The position numbers were made by a program, and so were the translations under genes. Below, one piece after another: positions 1-11,004 of a stretch of 64,000 nucleotides of DNA. The notes beneath the pieces are model-generated. The model saw only the letters and a program-made list of their open reading frames with translations. It made no database searches and was not told the origin of the DNA. The stretch is taken from positions 124,001 through 188,000 of the forward strand of contig JADGJP010000009.1 in the NCBI GenBank assembly GCA_027603065.1, given 5' to 3'. Positions within the stretch are counted from its first letter, which is position 1. The number at the start of each line of letters is the position of its first letter. Origin of the DNA: Geranomyces variabilis. Its lineage: Eukaryota; Chytridiomycota; Chytridiomycetes; Spizellomycetales; Powellomycetaceae.

Positions 1-1254
1 CCAGCATACGAAGCTTCTCTTCCTTTTCGCGCTTCTCTTTCGCAGCCAGTTTCCCTTGCATATCTGCGCGGATTTTGACCTCATCACGCGCGTGTCGGTC
101 AGCAATGAACAGGGCTTCCGAAAGTTTGGCAAAATTGTCGTTGATGCTCAGCTGTAAGCGGGCGGAACATCATTAGGATGATAACAGATGGCTGCGCGTC
201 AAAGTCGAGACTACCAACCTCTTGCAAGCCACGGCCATCGGCGGCCAACCGTTTGTCGAGAGGAATGGTGTATCCTTTTGCGTTCTTCCAATTACTAATG
301 CAAGGTGGGATGACCCAGCTCTTCTGTTCTTCAACGGTGACCTTCCGAGGCGGCGAGTGCATCACAGGTGCGGGAGGTGATGGTGGTGGCCTAGGAACTT
401 TCTTATGCTTGAACCGCGGCGGCTCCATGGGATCAATCGGCGCTTCTACCATTCGGATTATTCGAGAGCCAGCTCCAGAGTTCTGAGATGCATTTTGCGA
501 TGCGGGCGTATATTTGACGTATGTAGGGCCATTCTTCTGCTGTGTCACTTGCTTAGGTTGCGCAGACTTGATTTTTCCTGTATGAGGGAAGTTTCGTTTA
601 GACGGCGCAATGTTAGGGTCTACTCACAAGGTGAATACCATCAACAAGCTTTTCCAGAGCCTTTCGAGTCTTTTCCGCTGTGGCTTTCACAAGCTCTTCA
701 TCCGGTCTCTCCAATGACTCGTCGTCTTTGATGTCCTTCTCCGAAAGATCTTTGAACTGGGAGTGGACGATTTTTTTGCCCGTTTTGTCACCCTGGCGCA
801 AGATCATATCGTAGCGGATATTTCCATCGCCGTCAGTTTGCAGTGGAAGCGTCTCTATCCGTTGAGCGCCAGTGTTGCGTTTCCGTCCCATGTCGAGCGG
901 ATATTGCACAAGAGCAATTTCGGGAAAGGCACCTCCGTCAGCAAAGTCCTAAAGAAGTTCCGCCATGGTGAGCCGAGAGAGTTTCGGCTTCGCAGCAATA
1001 AGATAGGCACCGGCCCCACCTCGGGAGTCCGCGGCGTAAAGCCTTTGCGTTGGCCATATGGTGGGGGGCCTTTTCGCACTGGGGCAGCGACCTGCTTGGC
1101 GACCGGCACGTCGTCCTCGTCGTCGCTAGCCCATTTGGACTTTGTTGTTGCGGCGGAGCGTGGTTTCGGTAAGAAGCTGGACGAGCGAAGAACAGTCAGC
1201 GACCTGGTCCAAGTACGGCCAAAAGCAGCCTGCTACTCACCTTGAAAGAGACAT
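1..1254 (-). CDS. SNW1: SNW1/SKIP (Prp45) spliceosome and transcription co-regulator, 3' end off window
   Basis: SNW-domain protein of the activated spliceosome (Prp19-associated), nuclear. Exons on the minus strand: 1254-1241, 1176-1020, 948-639, 577-219, 151-1, continuing past the left edge. The start gives MSLSSFLPKPRS, like the MALTSFLPAP start of animal SNW1. PPPYGQRKGFTPR, DFADGGAFPEIALVQYPLDMGR, a long charged stretch and the signature SNWKNAKGYTIPLDKRLAADG (S near residue 255) follow in family order. All four introns are 61-71 nt; intron 2 starts with the unusual donor GTGGGG, and intron 4 with GTTGGT. The first ATG is 125 bp from the DET1 start on the other strand, so the two share a promoter region. 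Identity is clear; the C-terminal half is not in the window. Confidence 0.93.
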
Positions 1255-1379
1255 GATAGTGCACGGACGCCGATGGGGAAGTACGAAGAGCTGCTACGCA
1301 AGGGTGCACGCAAGCACGGCAGTCACATGACCTTGGTGTACAATAGCTGAGACATTACTGCGCAGCAAGTGCGCAGCAA

Positions 1380-3871
1380 ATGTGGCGCACAGCCAGCGCG
1401 TCGCGCTTCCTTTCCGCGACCAGCTGTTTCCCCGCCCGCTGCCTGTCGCATTTCCCACGGCCAAAGTCCCATGCCTTTCCCCCGACCATGTTCCCACGTG
1501 GTTTGTCCGCAGGGAGGATGACCTCGCTCAACCCTGGTGGCATCGCAGGCTTTCTGCGCTGCCGCGAGCAGGGCGGGGTGCCGACCCTTCTCGCGGCCGA
1601 GAAAGAGGTGTTCTCGCATGTCTATCCCACCGACACGCTTTACGACGTGCAAACTCCACCCAGCGTGTTGCGAAAGTTTAGTCCCGATGGCAAAGTGGGT
1701 CAGTGTGTGGTGAATAGACTCCCTTTTTATTGGGTTTCCTGCTCACGGACGTCTTGTAGCACCTAGTGTGCTTTTCGCAAAACCTCCATGCCGTTCAAGT
1801 GTTTCAATACGCGGGGCAACCAGAAAGACACCCTGACTCGAACACCGGATTTGAGGATTTCTTTCAAGTTTCCTTTGAGGCAGTACTAACTGGCGGAAAC
1901 GAACTGCTAAGCCAGGACTTTCTACTCTTCTCAAGGAACGGACGCCATGTAAGCTCCTCAATTTGTCACCAGTGAATATGCCGCGCACGCTCTAACTCGT
2001 ATGTTTAGATAATTGTCGCATCGGCTGTGAGCTCTGAGCAGTCTGAGCCGTCCCCAAGTCACTCTCGTTCGTCAATGGGCATTAACGACCTGCATGAACT
2101 TGATGACATCACGTTTTGGGTTCTGGAGCTTGACACGGGAAAGGTCGCTCATATTCTGATCCCGCTGTATCAATTGGCTGCCTGCTTATCATCAGCCCCA
2201 CCTAGACTGTGCACAAGCAGACCTATAGAAACGATTTCGTTTATCTCAATCACAACGCCGGGGTTCATATGTTTGTGGACACTCTCGGAATCACGTCGGT
2301 CAAGAATCAGTGCATATACATGCTTCATCTCACGGTAAGTTGTCTGCAGCTGCTGGTATTCTAGGCGTGTGCACTAATGACTTTACCGTTGTACAGGATG
2401 CTGGCACATTCGTGCACATGCGAACTCTGGGCTGGTACACCTACGACGATGATGAACTTGTTATATGCGAATACCACAACGCCGAAAGTAATTACCGAAA
2501 GAGAAAGCGTTGCCAGGAAGATGAGGAAATGAGCGATGGAAACCTGTCTGGCGAGCGGCTGGGACCGTCGGACCTTCACCTCAATCGGTCCACAAGAAGC
2601 CCATCTGCCCAGGTCGTTCCTCCCTCGCCACTGCCGCATCCAATGTTTCAACCACTCGTACCTCTCAGGTATAAGCAGTCTTGCGGTCGCCAAGAAGTTG
2701 AACATGATGTAAGTGATGAGCCGCGTCTGCAATTTACAGTTGAACTCTCTCACACTTCGCGATTAGAGCATGCCATTAAGTGGCTTGAAGCATCGCATGA
2801 TGTCGTTTTTATACCGACAAGCCCAGGCAAGCGGCCGCAAAAGGTAGATCGACTATGCTTCAAGCTTTTTGTGGGACTGAGATAATTAGACCGAACACTG
2901 AGGTAGCAAGTCTTCAGTACTATGCATCACTTTCACCGCACCTTCAACCGCTTTGCCGCGCTCTCAATGTGGAGAATGCAGTTTCTGGACGCAGACAACA
3001 TTATCATCAAATTTGGCGAAACGAACGCCGTCATTGGCGCGGTAACTAGGCTGCTCGAAAAGACAGCGTAACACCCTTTGATATTAGTCACTGACGGAGT
3101 TCTGATCGTGATAGCAGGCCTTCGACCTGAAGGTGGACTTGCAGACCTGCTTTTTTGTCATGTACCGTCTGTCGACAACCGAAGTGTACGGCGTATATGA
3201 TAATGCTTCGCCTGAGCTGTACAGCATGGTCGAGACCGATCCACGTTTTTTCGGCTCCCCAACCGCTTCGACTTTTCACCTGAGTACGCCACCGACAAGT
3301 CTCTTTGCTCGTGAGGGTCTCCGGCGACAGTTTAGAACAGTGGAAAAGGCCCGAAACGGAGGGTGGGGCATGCGCGCCTTCTTTGATGCAAACGTGCGCT
3401 TTCACTGCCGTGTTCGTTCCTGCTTACCATTGCATCTTCTCTGATAGTTACACTCAAGCGATCAAGCAGCTATTGTCACAGCTTCCGTTCAACAATCAGT
3501 CTTTCATCGAAACGCCGTACTTGAACCAGGACATCTTTAGTTACGACAATCGCACGATATCCAACTACGACCGACCACGGCGTGCGTGTGAGTTCCCCAC
3601 GCGATTTTTTGATCGGAATTCAGGCGCGTACCGGTTTTCCATAGACTCCAGCCCGTGTCCCGGCCAGGCCGGCAATGCATCATCCAAGTGAGAAACATTT
3701 ACATGACGTGTTTAGGTCGAATCCGCACAAATAACTTAACCCGCGCTCTCGCTCCTTCATCGCAGGCGATACGTCTCCTACATTTTCCATCCATTTGAGC
3801 CCTTTGTGATCTCGATACGGCAGGCACCGAACAATACGTCTGTGGTAAACTTTTTCTTCCGCAGATCATAA
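1380..3871 (+). CDS. DET1: DET1 homologue (DDB1-CUL4 ubiquitin ligase adaptor)
   Basis: Ten exons: 1380-1694, 1760-1948, 2009-2143, 2206-2334, 2397-2708, 2767-2843, 2918-3041, 3118-3362, 3448-3687, 3766-3871; 623 residues against about 550 in animals. Every junction keeps phase and restores DET1 motifs: LRKFSPDGK, LSQDFLLFSRNGRH, VHMRTLGWYTYDDDE, LSGLKHRMMSFLYRQAQ, MWRMQFLDADNIIIKF, CFFVMYRLSTTEVYGVYDN, GGYTQAIKQLLSQLP, and the end YIFHPFEPFVISIRQ. In plants and animals DET1 joins DDB1 and DDA1 and steers CUL4 ligases in light signalling and transcription control; a role here is inference. Introns 3 (GTCGCT donor) and 8 (GTGGGG donor) have weak donors but perfect frame. Start could instead be the in-frame ATG at 1488. 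The middle (about residues 225-285) is a variable low-complexity insert. Identity sure; the exact start is not. Confidence 0.92.
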
Positions 3872-4091
3872 TTCTCGGCCACGGACCCCAACACGAAAAG
3901 AACATTTGATAGCCTCATTAAACTCCCTTCGAAATTCTTGATGAGAAGTAGGTAGCTAGCTGTGGCCATGTTTTTCCATAGCAAAACTCGAGCCCCATGC
4001 AACACATTGGTAGAGAAAAACGAATTATTGATATTGAAGAAGCTCTATTCCTGGCATTTGCATCGCAGCCAGCAGACGTTGCGGGGCCCCG

Positions 4092-4824
4092 TTATTGTCC
4101 ACCGATAGGCTTCTCTTTTGTAAAGTCATCGCGCTCGTGGTACGGCGGGTTCTAAATTTCCGATAATAATAAAATAAGAAATCGATGGCACCGCGGGACA
4201 CAGCGCACTCAAACTTCCAAAGACTCACCCTCAAGAACATCTTTGTGCCTCTCCACCATTGAGCCTCCATCCTGGCATCGTCGCCCCATGGCAAAAACAT
4301 GAATGTGGGGTTGACGTATTTCTTGGTGTGGTATATGGGCTCAGCCTGCGAGTCGTCGCGGACCGCGGAAGCCGAGACGCCCTTGGTGGGTGCCTTGAGG
4401 TCCAGCGCGCTCCAGCCTTCGACATTCTCCATTTGCGCGGCCTCACGGTTGGTGGCGGCTTCAAGGCGGCGGACAAGGTCGCGGTCGGTTTCGGCCTGAA
4501 GGAGAGGGACAAGCGAAATGCGGGTCCATGCCTTTTCGCGGCGGAGCTCTCTAGCAATTTTCAAGTGTTTTTTGCGATTAGTAACTGAAATGCCCGGGTT
4601 TTTGTCCGCGTCTTTGCCCAAGGTGCTTTTGTTGGCGCAGGCACATACCTCCTCTCAGCGTTGGCCTGGGCGACCCAGTACCAGCCGTAGCCCATGACGC
4701 CAAACGCGGCGGCAAAGATTACCAGACCGGAAGGACCCCTCCGCGGGAGGTATCGCTTGTATTGAATAGTCTCTGGGAACCCGCCCTTGGGAGCGAGGTC
4801 CTGGACGTAAGGCTGGCTGCTCAT
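4092..4824 (-). CDS. NDUFA13: NADH dehydrogenase (complex I) subunit GRIM-19 / NDUFA13
   Basis: Accessory subunit of mitochondrial complex I, inner membrane. Exons 4824-4649, 4550-4229, 4151-4092, 185 residues (human 144). The N-terminus has KGGFPETIQYKRYLPRRGPSG followed by one membrane helix (about residues 33-53), then the family hallmark ISLVPLLQAETDRDLVRRLE and a C-terminal NPPYHERDDFTKEKP. Intron 1 (98 nt) carries a clear TTACTAAT branch point and ends GCTAG; intron 2 is 77 nt. The extra length is an acidic, Ala/Ser-rich stretch before YHTKKYVNPTFMF. Converges on DET1 with 220 bp between stop codons, and diverges from the histidine kinase. Confidence 0.95.
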
Positions 4825-5173
4825 CGTTGACGAGTGCTGCTGCGAGAAGCCGTTGGTTGGTTGGTTGCCTGCAGGAGTCCTTTGTTCGCCTGGCCAAGCG
4901 TTCTGCCCCTGCGACTATTGTTAACTCTCCGGACACGGAGTGTGGCTGCAACCATTACAATGCATACGTATTACGTAGGCCAACTCACATCCCCGGACCC
5001 GAACATTCGCTGGTGTTTCCCGCCGTTGTGAAAAAACCTCGCCGAACGGAGCCCACTGGGAAACACCAGAACCCAAATATTTAAACAGCACCGACCTCTC
5101 TATCCGTGTGTACACGCCCTCGAGTGCCTTAACCTTACCAAAACTGCCTTCTGGCTGAGATATCGCCTGGAGA
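4825..5173. promoter_or_regulatory. Shared upstream region of NDUFA13 and the histidine kinase
   Basis: This 349-bp stretch separates two divergent start codons. It has no convincing reading frame and no recognisable RNA gene. It must hold both 5' leaders and promoters; I see no TATA box in the expected place. Confidence 0.5.
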
Positions 5174-8100
5174 ATGCGCCTCAGGCAACTGTCCGAGCTC
5201 AACCTCCCGGCGAACGAGGCGGCGCTCTCGCCAGTGCCCATCTGGTTTGCTAAACTTCGTTCTGACAGCGAGCAAGCAGGGCTAGTCCACCCGCGCCCGG
5301 GTTTGCGAGTCAACGAAAACTCGGCCGGTCTAAACGGGTTGCTGCTGGAGAAGCATCCTGGTCGGCCGCCATGGCAAAGACTAGTGGTAGTTCCTCTTTG
5401 TTGTGCCGTCGGAGCATTTGCCGGTCTTGTCGTCTCTGCTACGATAAATCAGATAGTGCCTCGGCGTGCCGCGCGCGCTGCTGGTCATGCGTTGGGCTCC
5501 GCTGCAGCGTTGGCGCTCTATCAATGGGCAACAGTGCCACAAATCATACGGATTGCTGCACCCAGTGAGGAGCAATCGCAAGAGGACGAAGCTCAGTCCC
5601 ATCTGAACCGAATTGCCTTTGATGTCAATCCAAGCGCCATGTCCATCGTACACTTCGTAAAGGACAGCAACGGAGCATACGATTACTGCGTGGTCACTAT
5701 GAACGAAGCCGGAGCAGAACATTACGGCATGCCCGCTCCAAGGTTGATCGGGAAGTGGGCAGTCAAGGACTTGCAACGGCCGCCAGAAGCGGTGAACTCT
5801 GTCTGCGTGCGTCTGTTTCAAGCGAAAGAGACGGGCGGAGTCATTCAATGGGAGCAAGAAGACCCCTCATTCAAGACTTCCGAGCATGACGCTGGCGACG
5901 GCAGATCTGAAAAGAGAACCCTGATTTTTCGTGCCGTTCACTTGGGACCATTGAGTCCTACCCAAGGCGACCTCGCGCTTCTCATTTCCCGGGACATCAC
6001 CGAAGAGCGACACAACCTGTTGCGGTTAGAACTGCTCATGGAAGCCGCGGCTGATGGTTTTTGGGAGGTAAATGCTGACCGACCTTTTGTTTGATTCCGT
6101 TTGGATGGTCGCATTTCTCATTCCTCTTTTTGTGCAGTGGAACGTTGGTCGCAATACAATCACATTTGGCCCGAATCTTGCCCGACGACTCGGGTACGGT
6201 GTCGAAGAATTCAGCCAGAATCACGTCGAAGTCGCGGAGGTAACAAAAACCCTTCACGAGGACGAACGGGATATGGTCGTAAAGTTCCTGGACGACTTTG
6301 CGCGTAAGAAGCCAGGGGATGATGTCTTTACCCTCGAGCGTCGCTACCAAACGAAAACCGGAAACTGGATCTGGCTTCTCGATAAAGGTCGCGTGGTCTC
6401 GCGAGATGCACACGGATGTCCTCTCAAAGTCGTCGGCGCGCACATTGACATAAATTCCCGGAAACTCATCGAAGAGGCTTTGCGGCAAAAGCAAACGCAA
6501 CTAGATGAGAATCAACGGTTGATTGAAGTGGCCAACAAGGAACTCAGCCAGGCTCTGCGATTCAAGGTAAGGGGCCTCTTAAGGTTGCGGTAGATGTCGG
6601 CGCTTTTCAATCGCTGATGCTCTATTTATTTTGAATCAGTCGGAGTTCATCGCAAACATCTCCCACGAGCTTCGAACACCTTTGCACGGCCTTCTGGGGT
6701 TAGGCCGTATACTATGGGACACTAATCTCGATGACGAGCAGCGCGATTTGCTCAAGCACATTCGCGAGTGCTCAGATGGGCTGCTCTTATTGGTCAACGA
6801 TGTCCTCGACTTTTCCAAGGCTAGCGCGGGAAAGATGGTTTTGGATCTTATTCCGTTCAACCTGAAGGCGTGCGTAGAGAGTGCTGTGTCTGTGATTCGC
6901 ACCCGCGCCAACGAAAAGGGCATAAATTTGTCGGTGGATCTCGATCCAAATATCCCAGGAGTGCTAATTGGAGACGGAAACCGACTACGACAGGTATGCC
7001 ATACACGCAGTCCCGTGTGAGCTACCCGGTCCTTGTCTAAACTGTTGCCCACTAGGTGCTGCTCAACATAGCGGGGAACGCGGTGAAGTTTTGCCTTGCA
7101 GGCAGGGTGGACGTGATGGTGTTTGTAGTTGACGAGAATCATCTGCACGCGCCACCTACTATCGGACGCTTGCCGGATGCCTTGCACACGGCAACACGCA
7201 GTCGGGCGGAAGACCTACTTCCGCCTGCTAGTGATCAAAGGGTCACGGTGACCTCAACAACATGCGCTGCACCCGCCGCGGGACCAGCCTCCTCGGCACC
7301 CCCAGTTCTCATACGCTTCGAGATCCGCGACACCGGCATCGGCATCTCAGAGGATCAGTTTTCCAGGCTGTTCAAACCATTTAGTCAAGTGGATTCGTCA
7401 ACAGCTCGGGAATTTGGCGGTGAGGCTCAAAATTTGGAGATGGCTGATTCTTTTCATTTTGCTCAACGCATTTTTTGGCTGTCTCTAGGAACGGGACTTG
7501 GCTTGACAATTTCCAAGCAGCTCGTTCATCTTATGACCTACCCGAGCAACGAAGGAATCAGAGTGGAAAGCAAGCAAGGCGTTGGGAGCACGTTCTCATT
7601 CACAATTCCGTTTCAGCAGCCGGCGTCTTCATTTGTGGAGAGTGCGGAAGCGGTCCCTGTGGACTCGGAAGAAGTGATGAAAGAGCAGCGCGCTGCTTTT
7701 GCGCAACGTTTCCCGCTAGACATTTTGTTGGCCGAGGACAACAAGGTGGGAACGTGTCAGCGTACCCTTCACTGAGAAGCTTGGCAATTCGTTGCTAAAG
7801 TCGTTACTTTATTGTTGCTCTCGCAGATCAACCAGAAAGTTGCGCTTCGGATGTTGGGCCAATTTGGCTTCACACAAGGAACTAACGTCACCGTCGCAAA
7901 CAACGGCGCCGAAGCTGTCGAACTCGCCGCCGCCCGCGTACGGTCTCACGGCATTGGCTTCCATCTGATCTTAATGGACTTACAAATGCCAAAGCTCTCT
8001 GGCTTTCAAGCGACCAAACTGATTCGTGCGGCTCACGGCACGCTCGAGAACGGAGGTCCCGCAATAGTGGCTATGACCGCCAATGTCATGGCCGAAGATA

Positions 8101-8234
8101 AGCTGATGTGTTTTGAGGCCGGGATGAATGGGCACATCGGCAAGCCCATGTTCATCCCGGCGCTGCAAGAGGTTCTGGAGCAATTTGCCCGACATTCCTT
8201 TGGCGGCGCGGGCACACAGCAAAATGGCATTTGA
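5174..8234 (+). CDS. Hybrid histidine kinase with PAS domains and receiver
   Basis: Two-component sensor, 901 residues. Exons 5174-6067, 6138-6566, 6640-6993, 7056-7419, 7489-7745, 7827-8234. The first 120 residues hold one or two membrane-like helices (70-89, weaker 101-118). Two PAS-like regions follow (about 150-290 and 300-430; the second ends [19 protein letters not shown], a PAS_3-type end). HisKA has [15 protein letters not shown] with phospho-acceptor His450. The ATPase domain has [11 protein letters not shown] (N box), RDTGIGIS and [12 protein letters not shown], with a 45-residue low-complexity insert. The receiver has ILLAEDN, acceptor Asp817 in [13 protein letters not shown], and Lys872. 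The chain should run His to Asp in one protein, then to an Hpt protein not seen here. The ligand is unknown. All catalytic residues are present. A phase-1 intron splits the codons just before GTGLGL. Confidence 0.93.
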
Positions 8235-8984
8235 GTTAGAAAGGCTTGCAATTTTTTTTTTTTGGCATTTTTAGCTTGCTGGGCAATATGGAGATTTTTG
8301 GAGTTTTTTTGTAGATTATGTAATTAACTCGCACATGCCCCACCACTGTATCATTTTCTGCTGACGGGGCTCATGGAAAAAGTATAAATGGCGCAAGCGT
8401 TTTGTCACGCTGTCGGATACAAATGCTTGTCGTCATTGATGATGGGGCATGATGAATCGAGGGTCCAATTTGGCACATCGGCACCTGGACTGCCGAAAAT
8501 GGAATCGCCTTTCTGTCGGCTCTTCAGTGGTCGCTCACCGAAGGCTTTTATTTAGGTATTTACCCAAAATCGCCGAAACCCAAAACCCGCTGGACGCTTC
8601 CCGTACACAAACCTGGTGTGAATGATATGCAATGGCTCCGATGCTCCCATCGGATAAGCCAATGCCAATTGCTTTTTCTCCCTTCAGTGGGTGGAGCTTT
8701 CGGAGTTCTTGATCTTTTTGGCAAATGTGGAGCAAGGATCCGGAGAAGAGTCGCCGTCCAAACTTCAAAAAATTCGGTACGGGTTCGCGGCCACGGTTCC
8801 AACTCAGGGCAACCTTGGAAGCCAATATTTTTGCCCGACACCCAAACCATGTCTCCCACAAATGGTGTTGAGAAGCCCAAGCCTCCGTGTCTGCTTCTAT
8901 TTGGAGGATGATAGTAAGGAGCAGTAACACTCGCACTCCTCCACCTGCACTTCCACGAGCCTACTTTACACGCTGCTTTTCAAA
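8235..8984. other. Intergenic, no gene seen
   Basis: This 750-bp gap follows the kinase stop. It holds a T-rich 3' region with a run of T near 8,250 and an AT-rich patch near 8,380. Frames between 8,535 and 8,936 are open on both strands but have no family resemblance, splice support or composition that persuades me. Confidence 0.5.
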
Positions 8985-10324
8985 ATGGCTGTCAGCGTCA
9001 ACGATGGTAGGACTGTGGGTGTGTTGTGCCACACCAGCAACTGCATTGTAAAAGTCTGAGGCGGTTTTTGTTGATTCGCACCAGCTATTGCTATGGAGGG
9101 CGGCACGCTTGTGGCCGGCATCACACTCACAATCGTCGCGATAAATATCAACGCCCACGGTGTTTCCTTTGACCTCACGTCCGACATCAATCGCCAAAAA
9201 CTCCTCAACTTCTTGGGACTTTTTGTCGGGGTTTTTGGGCTTATTAGCCTAGGCTTAAACAAAACCGGACAAGTTTACATATTAAACGACGTCGCAATCG
9301 TGATCATTTTTCTAGGAATTCAGGTAGGTTCCAGGGGCAACCCCTGGAAACGGGGTACGGAGAGTTTGAAATATTCCTGAACTTCTCATTATTTCGACAG
9401 CTGGGACTTTGTTGCGTCATTCATAATACCATTGTACGAGGATACATTGCCTCGAACCGCAAGGGCGGTTTCTCGGTACAGCAAGTCTCGCGATGGTGCA
9501 TCGCAGTATACCCACTCGTCTTTGTAAGTCCATCGTCGGATATGACATGTATAACGGCCGCAGCCTCAACAAACCCCTCTCGGCGGCTGCTAGGTGGTCT
9601 TGATTCCGATCTGGATTGGTTTTAAACAAGCCAACGGTGTCGCCGTGAACGCGACCACGATCAACAAGGTCGTTTTCAAGCCTCTCAACATCGCGCTTGT
9701 TGTAGCGACTCAATTACTAGCTACAATAAGCGACATTGTCCTCCTTCAAGTGGTGTCCCGATCAATGAATGTCGATGAGGTGGCCACAAATGGATCTGCG
9801 ATTTCCGCAACAGTCGGCAAGCCGCTAATCAAGCAATATGTGTTGATCTGGGCCACGGTGGTGCTTGATGTCATCATCAAAATTTTAATATATCAAGGAT
9901 ATCCGGTCTTGTTCGACAGTCAAATCAGTAATCTCACTCTCGTAAGCGGCAAGAAACTGAATGAGCACACCAGTTCTGATATTCTAAACAGCCTTTTTGC
10001 CTTCTCTTCCAGGTTCTCCGTGCGCAGACGAATTTGGTCTACGGGTTAAATCTTAAGCGAATACGCACCCTCCCATCCGCGGCTGCCCGCACGAACATGC
10101 GGCAGAAAACGGGCTCTGTATCGCAATCGCAGGGCTTCATGAGCACCGCCCGCCGTGATACAACAGGGTTTCTTGCTGACGAGGATACATTAGCGAACAT
10201 GCCAAAAGGGCCTTTGAGCTCTAAATCCAACTGGGGATTCAAGACCCCGCACAAACAGCGGTCAAGACTGGATCTGACCGACGATGAGCTTGGGCCCAAT
10301 TCGATTGTCGAAGAGGCAAAATAA
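8985..10324 (+). CDS. Multi-pass membrane protein of unknown function (about seven helices)
   Basis: Five exons: 8985-9006, 9085-9323, 9401-9523, 9594-9941, 10013-10324; 347 residues. The 22-nt first exon joins in frame (MAVSVNDAIAMEGG); the alternative is to start at the ATG at 9093. Six clear hydrophobic segments and a weaker seventh are followed by a polar C-terminal tail of about 100 residues (Ser/Thr/Arg-rich, many possible phosphosites, acidic end). The topology resembles a receptor, but I see no motif of a named GPCR class. Introns are 70-78 nt. I do not recognise the family; orphan seven-helix proteins of this size are common in chytrid genomes, as far as I recall. Membrane location is well supported, function is not. 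Confidence 0.8.
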
Positions 10325-11004
10325 AGATTTTGATATGTATCCTCATTCTCTGCGAAAATGTATGCCTTAGTGTGTCCGAGGAGGCCAGACGCAGTTGCTG
10401 GTTGCGGGGCTTGTATGTATGTGGCAATGATGCGCTGTCGAATATCGTTAGGTAAGCGAAAACTCCGCCCGCGTCTCACGAGTCGCTCCTTGGGGCCAAA
10501 AATAGCTCGTTTTCCTCGGTCTCCCGGGCCAGAAAACACAGACCACATCAGCGCACAACACACGGCCTGTAATGAGGGTGAACTACACCAAAAAGCGCGG
10601 CGTTTTTCCCGCCCGCTCTTTGTCCTGCCTATCAAAATAAGCACCGCTCCCTCGCCTGCTTCGCTCGTACCAGGGGTAAGTACGTAGTTAAGCTTGAGCT
10701 TCCTAATGGTTTTTCAGTCAGCCCGCTTCCACGCAACCTCCTATTATTGTTCCTGGGCTCCGTGGTCTTTGTAAAAATACCTCGTGACGTATGTGCAAGC
10801 CAGGCAAAGGGAGGGGCAGTAAATCAGCTATCTCGCTGGGTTCCCGGCAGGATAAATAGAACAGGATTGTTGCAAGATCATTCTCGCTGATTCTCTAACC
10901 GTTTGTTACCGTTTGTAATTTATTTGCACAGTATATCCGTGTGGAGTAGCTGCAAGGTTCCTGGGATACCATATTTCGTCTGGCCGTCAGATCCTTGCGC
11001 AAAG
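10325..11004. other. Intergenic, promoter of the formin-like gene
   Basis: No gene seen in these 680 bp. The part next to the downstream start has an AT-rich element (GGATAAATAG near 10,851), about 155 bp before the ATG at 11,005, that could act in transcription start. Confidence 0.4.

Noticed and set aside
2709-2739. A 31-nt intron in DET1 ending at TTTACAG
   Set aside because: Too short, and the 58-nt version ending GATTAG restores LKHRMMSFLYRQAQ, a DET1 motif.
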